Of a stretch of 64,000 nucleotides of DNA, positions 61,417-64,000 are shown piece by piece. This stretch comes from Pararhizobium_B sp963760965 (GTDB taxonomy: Bacteria > Pseudomonadota > Alphaproteobacteria > Rhizobiales > Rhizobiaceae). How positions within the stretch are numbered: the first letter of the stretch is position 1; every line of letters starts with the position of its first letter. Location of the stretch: positions 620,001 to 684,000 of the forward strand of contig CAVXEW010000007.1 in the NCBI GenBank assembly GCA_963760965.1, written 5' to 3'. A program made the position numbers and the translations under genes. The notes under the pieces are model-generated. The model was not told the origin of the DNA, did not search any database, and saw only the letters and a program-made list of their open reading frames with translations.

Positions 61417-62463
61417 CTATGCGCCCCGGTCGTCGAGCGGCGGCGCCTTTACCGCACCTTCCAGCTCGTCCTCCTGGGTCTTCGCGATGACGTCGCGGAG
61501 GGTTCTCAACACCTGCTGGAGCCCCTCGCCCGAGACCGACGACATCAACAGCGGCGTGGTCCCGATCGCCTTCGCCAGCGCCGCGGATCGTTCGACGCGC
61601 AGGTCGTCGTCGAGAATGTCCACCTGCGACAGGACGACGACCTCGGGCTTGTCGGTCAGGCCATGGCCGTATGCCTCCAGTTCCCTGCGGACCGTGCGAT
61701 AGGCGTTCGCAGGATCATCTTCCTGCGCCGAGACGAGGTGCAGCAGCACCCGGGTGCGCTCCACATGGCCGAGGAATCGGTCGCCGATGCCGACGCCCTC
61801 GTGCGCTCCCTCGATCAGGCCGGGGATATCCGCCAGGACGAATTCGCGACCATCGACCGAGGCGACGCCGAGATTGGGGTGCAGGGTCGTGAAGGGATAG
61901 TCGGCGATCTTCGGACGTGCCCGCGTGACGGCAGCGAGCAGCGTCGACTTGCCGGCGTTCGGCAACCCGACGAGCCCGGCGTCGGCGATCAGCTTGAGTC
62001 TCAGCCAGATCGTCTTCTCCACGCCGGGCAAGCCGGGATTGGCGCGCCTCGGCGCCTGGTTGGTCGAGGTCTTGAAATGCGCATTGCCGAAGCCGCCATT
62101 GCCACCCGCGGCGAGCCTGTAGCGCTGCCCTTCCTCTGTGAGGTCGCAGATCGGCGTCTCGTTGTCTTCCTCGAACACCTGGGTGCCGACCGGCACCTTC
62201 AGCGTGACGTCGTCGCCGCCCGCGCCCGTCCGGTTCCGGCCCATGCCGTGCATTCCGGTCTTGGCCTTGTGGTGCTGCTGGTAGCGATAGTCGATGAGCG
62301 TGTTGAGGCCCTGCACCGCCTCGATCCAGACATCGCCGCCGCGCCCGCCGTCGCCGCCGTCCGGCCCGCCGAACTCGATGTACTTCTCGTGCCGGAACGA
62401 CACCGCGCCGGCACCGCCGTCTCCGGATCGGATGAACACTCTGGCCTGGTCGAGGAACTTCAT
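61417..62463 (-). CDS. obgE: GTPase Obg (ObgE/CgtA)
   Basis: Essential GTPase tied to 50S assembly and stress responses. 348 residues from ATG 62463 (MKFLDQARVF). Glycine-rich Obg fold (SGDGGAGAVSFRHEKYIEFGGPDGGDGGRGG), P-loop GLPNAGKSTLLA, switch II DIPGLIEGAHEG and NKxD-like SQVD. The frame is open to 62490. Confidence 0.97.
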   Translation of the reverse strand: MKFLDQARVFIRSGDGGAGAVSFRHEKYIEFGGPDGGDGGRGGDVWIEAVQGLNTLIDYRYQQHHKAKTGMHGMGRNRTGAGGDDVTLKVPVGTQVFEEDNETPICDLTEEGQRYRLAAGGNGGFGNAHFKTSTNQAPRRANPGLPGVEKTIWLRLKLIADAGLVGLPNAGKSTLLAAVTRARPKIADYPFTTLHPNLGVASVDGREFVLADIPGLIEGAHEGVGIGDRFLGHVERTRVLLHLVSAQEDDPANAYRTVRRELEAYGHGLTDKPEVVVLSQVDILDDDLRVERSAALAKAIGTTPLLMSSVSGEGLQQVLRTLRDVIAKTQEDELEGAVKAPPLDDRGA

Positions 62464-62533
62464 GTTTCGGGCGATCTTTGCGGACGACATCCATGCGCCG
62501 GACGGCCTTGCCGCTGCGGCGTTCGAGGGCGCA

Positions 62534-62562
62534 TCGATACAGTCGCCAAAACTTCAGGTCAA
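62534..62562 (-). promoter_or_regulatory. Candidate promoter of obgE-proBA-nadD
   Basis: On the minus strand TTGACC, 17 bases, TATCGA, ending about 70 bases before the obgE start, in the otherwise featureless 243-base gap. Good match to the housekeeping consensus. Confidence 0.6.
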
Positions 62563-62706
62563 AGGAAATCAGGGCAGGCCCGTTCGGGTGCATGCCGCCA
62601 ACGGTTCCCCGCCGGCCAAGCGATGCGCATCGGTTCGGTTCCGGACGGGCACTGCAGGCAGCGCGTCCCGGCAGGAATGCCGGGGCGCGCGTCGGCGCGG
62701 CGGCGT

Positions 62707-63312
62707 CTAGACGACATGCCTGTAGGCGGCCGGCGCGGAACCGGCCACGGGGATGAAGCCGTCGGCATCGAGTTGCGACTCGACGAGAGGCTGGCTGCAG
62801 TTGCGGGCGAGCGCGAACGTCTCGCTGAGCCCGGTAACCGCAAAGCCCAGCTTTCGCTGCAACCGCAGGGCGGCCGCGTTGTCGCTCAGCACCCGCGAAC
62901 GGATGCACCCGCCCCGGACCGCCGCGAAATGCCAGCCGACGGCGGCGCTCACCGCTTCGCTCATCAGCCCGCGCCGCCAGCACCGCCTGTCGACCCAGTA
63001 GCCGAGTTCAACGCCTCTCGCACGCAGGTCGAAATGAACGACCCCGATGGCGTTTCCCTCGCAGGTCACGGCGAAGGCGAAGCCCGCTTCGCCGATCCCG
63101 TTCGGGCGCCCGCCGATCCAGTCGAGCGCGTCCTGCCGGAAGTACGGGCGCGGCACGCGCAAGAGCATGCGGGCGACCTCGTAGTCGGCGAGACCGGCGG
63201 CGATGGCATCGGCGTCGGCCGCCCGGGGAGCGCGCAGGACGAGCCGCCGCGTCTCGAGGGCTGGAAGGCGTTGCGGCATTGCGTTGCCCGCGGCCTCGCG
63301 GAGCGCCGTCAT
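62707..63312 (-). CDS. GNAT-family N-acetyltransferase (RimJ/RimL type)
   Basis: 201-residue acetyltransferase. The RimJ/RimL pattern is clear: LETRRLVLRAPRAADADAIAAGLADYEVARML near the start, GVELGYWVDRRCWRRGLMSEAVSAAVGW with the acetyl-CoA loop, and AALRLQRKLGFAVTG. ATG 63312 overlaps the upstream GNAT stop by four bases (ATGA) and has GGGAAG upstream. Target unknown; ribosomal proteins or small molecules are possible. Confidence 0.9.
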   Translation of the reverse strand: MTALREAAGNAMPQRLPALETRRLVLRAPRAADADAIAAGLADYEVARMLLRVPRPYFRQDALDWIGGRPNGIGEAGFAFAVTCEGNAIGVVHFDLRARGVELGYWVDRRCWRRGLMSEAVSAAVGWHFAAVRGGCIRSRVLSDNAAALRLQRKLGFAVTGLSETFALARNCSQPLVESQLDADGFIPVAGSAPAAYRHVV

Positions 63313-63923
63313 CTTCCCGCCCCCCAGGTCCTGAGCGAAACCCAGGTTTTCCGGTCGAGACGGAACCACTCGACCGGAACGGGGCCTCCGAGCGCCAGCG
63401 AAGGAGCCATTCCGTTGCCCTGGTACTGGAAGCCGCACTTCTGGATCACCCGCCGCGAAGCGTGGTTCGTCACCCGGCAGCGCGCGTCGATCTGCTCGAT
63501 CTCGCGCGTGCGGAACGCCATGTCGACGACGGCTTGCGCCATCTCGGTGGCATAGCCCCTTCCCCAGTGCGGCTCGCCGAGCCAGTAGCCGAGCTCGAGC
63601 GTCACTTCGTCGTCCTGAGGTTCGAGGCCGGCGCAGCCAAGGAACTCGCCGGTTTCGGCGATGGTGATCGCGTAGACGCACTTGCCGATCTCGCGCTCTT
63701 TCGCGCGATTGACGAAGCTCGTGGCATCGGCGCGCGTATATGGATGAGGCATGCGCGACACCATCGCCGCGACATGACCGTTGTTGGCGAGATCGGCAAG
63801 GGCGTCGACATCCTCGACATGCGGCGCGCGCAGGCAGAGCCGCTCTGTCAGCAGGATGGGACAGTCTGCGTCCAGCGCGTCCCGGCTCCGCCGGCCCTGG
63901 TCCCGGGTCAGTTCGAATTGCAT
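63309..63923 (-). CDS. GNAT-family N-acetyltransferase (RimJ/RimL type)
   Basis: 204-residue paralogue of its downstream neighbour: LLTERLCLRAPHVEDVDALADLANNGHVAAMVSRMPHPY, then ELGYWLGEPHWGRGYATEMAQAVVDMAF and NHASRRVIQKCGFQYQG. GGAGGA precedes ATG 63923. Probably the product of a tandem duplication; the pair is translationally coupled. A terminator hairpin of the preceding leftward gene lies just upstream. Confidence 0.9.
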   Translation of the reverse strand: MQFELTRDQGRRSRDALDADCPILLTERLCLRAPHVEDVDALADLANNGHVAAMVSRMPHPYTRADATSFVNRAKEREIGKCVYAITIAETGEFLGCAGLEPQDDEVTLELGYWLGEPHWGRGYATEMAQAVVDMAFRTREIEQIDARCRVTNHASRRVIQKCGFQYQGNGMAPSLALGGPVPVEWFRLDRKTWVSLRTWGAGR

Positions 63924-63941
63924 GGTCCAGTCCTCCGGTCC

Positions 63942-63980
63942 GAAAGAAAAGGGGGAGATGGTCTGTCCCATCTCCCCCTT
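63942..63980 (-). terminator. Strong leftward terminator hairpin at window edge
   Basis: Perfect 13-bp stem (aagggggagatgg/ccatctccccctt) with a six-base loop at 63949-63980. Read on the minus strand it is followed by TTCTTTCG, so it should end a leftward gene lying to the right of the window, probably rplU-rpmA from the common gene order. Confidence 0.75.
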
Positions 63981-64000
63981 CCGGACGTTGGCCTGAACTC

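Noticed and set aside
62464..62706. A small gene in the gap upstream of obgE
   Set aside because: All frames are shadows with no ribosome site; only a promoter match was kept.

Overview
The window is a GC-rich, gene-dense stretch of an alphaproteobacterial chromosome, most likely Hyphomicrobiales (Rhizobiales) near the Phyllobacteriaceae/Brucellaceae. This is inferred from gene content: an LDH-type mdh in line with sucCD-sucA-sucB-lpd, a five-gene F1-only atpHAGDC operon, an Omp19-like lipoprotein of the Brucella type, the order rppH - divergent polysaccharide deacetylase - ctpA - envC - rlmH - rsfS - nadD - proA - proB - obgE, and RepAB-type partition genes. I saw no rRNA, tRNA, CRISPR array or insertion sequence, and no gene-free gap longer than about 300 bases.

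Layout. (1) 1-8645: a truncated metallo-beta-lactamase-fold gene, then dapF-mtaB-ftsY-ispZ, a zinc-ribbon methyltransferase, an MgtC-like membrane protein and leuC. (2) 8.7-21.7 kb: an accessory block between two conserved blocks. It holds repA-repB without repC, a YihY membrane protein, a degenerate receiver-domain protein, a stand-alone LigD-type polymerase, a ribbon-helix-helix-like protein, glycerate kinase, a phospholipase D/cardiolipin-synthase-like enzyme, an alkyladenine DNA glycosylase, a GGDEF protein, a GNAT and several small unknowns. (3) 21.8-40 kb: a TCA-cycle region: sdhCDAB, a leucine-type amino-acid dehydrogenase, osmC, an exported msrA, a VOC protein, omp19-like, zapE, mdh, sucCDAB and lpd, closed by a strong hairpin. 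(4) 40-47 kb: a small secreted protein, a TraB/GumN protein, xerC, a PlsC-like acyltransferase, fsa-type transaldolase and priA. (5) 47.3-52.5 kb: atpHAGDC with a terminator. (6) 52.5-64 kb: a long leftward block from obgE to rppH covering RNA 5'-end processing, cell-wall hydrolase control, ribosome silencing and methylation, NAD and proline synthesis and the Obg GTPase. It is preceded at the right edge by two GNATs and a terminator hairpin.

Function. Most of the window is housekeeping: succinate dehydrogenase, malate dehydrogenase, succinyl-CoA synthetase and the oxoglutarate dehydrogenase complex form a nearly continuous TCA segment whose electrons feed respiration and so the neighbouring ATP synthase F1 genes. 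The accessory block has a DNA-maintenance flavour (partition proteins, NHEJ-type polymerase, alkylation-repair glycosylase).

Data quality. sucB (two places), lpd and priA each read as broken by exactly one extra base, and removing those bases restores normal-length proteins. These genes are normally essential or central, so I read them as probable assembly insertions. The alkyladenine glycosylase lacks any ATG, GTG or TTG start in frame and may have a related problem. The most interesting biology is the repAB pair lacking repC, with a CCGTAA palindrome cluster over its likely promoter, and an oxoglutarate dehydrogenase E2 with two lipoyl domains.
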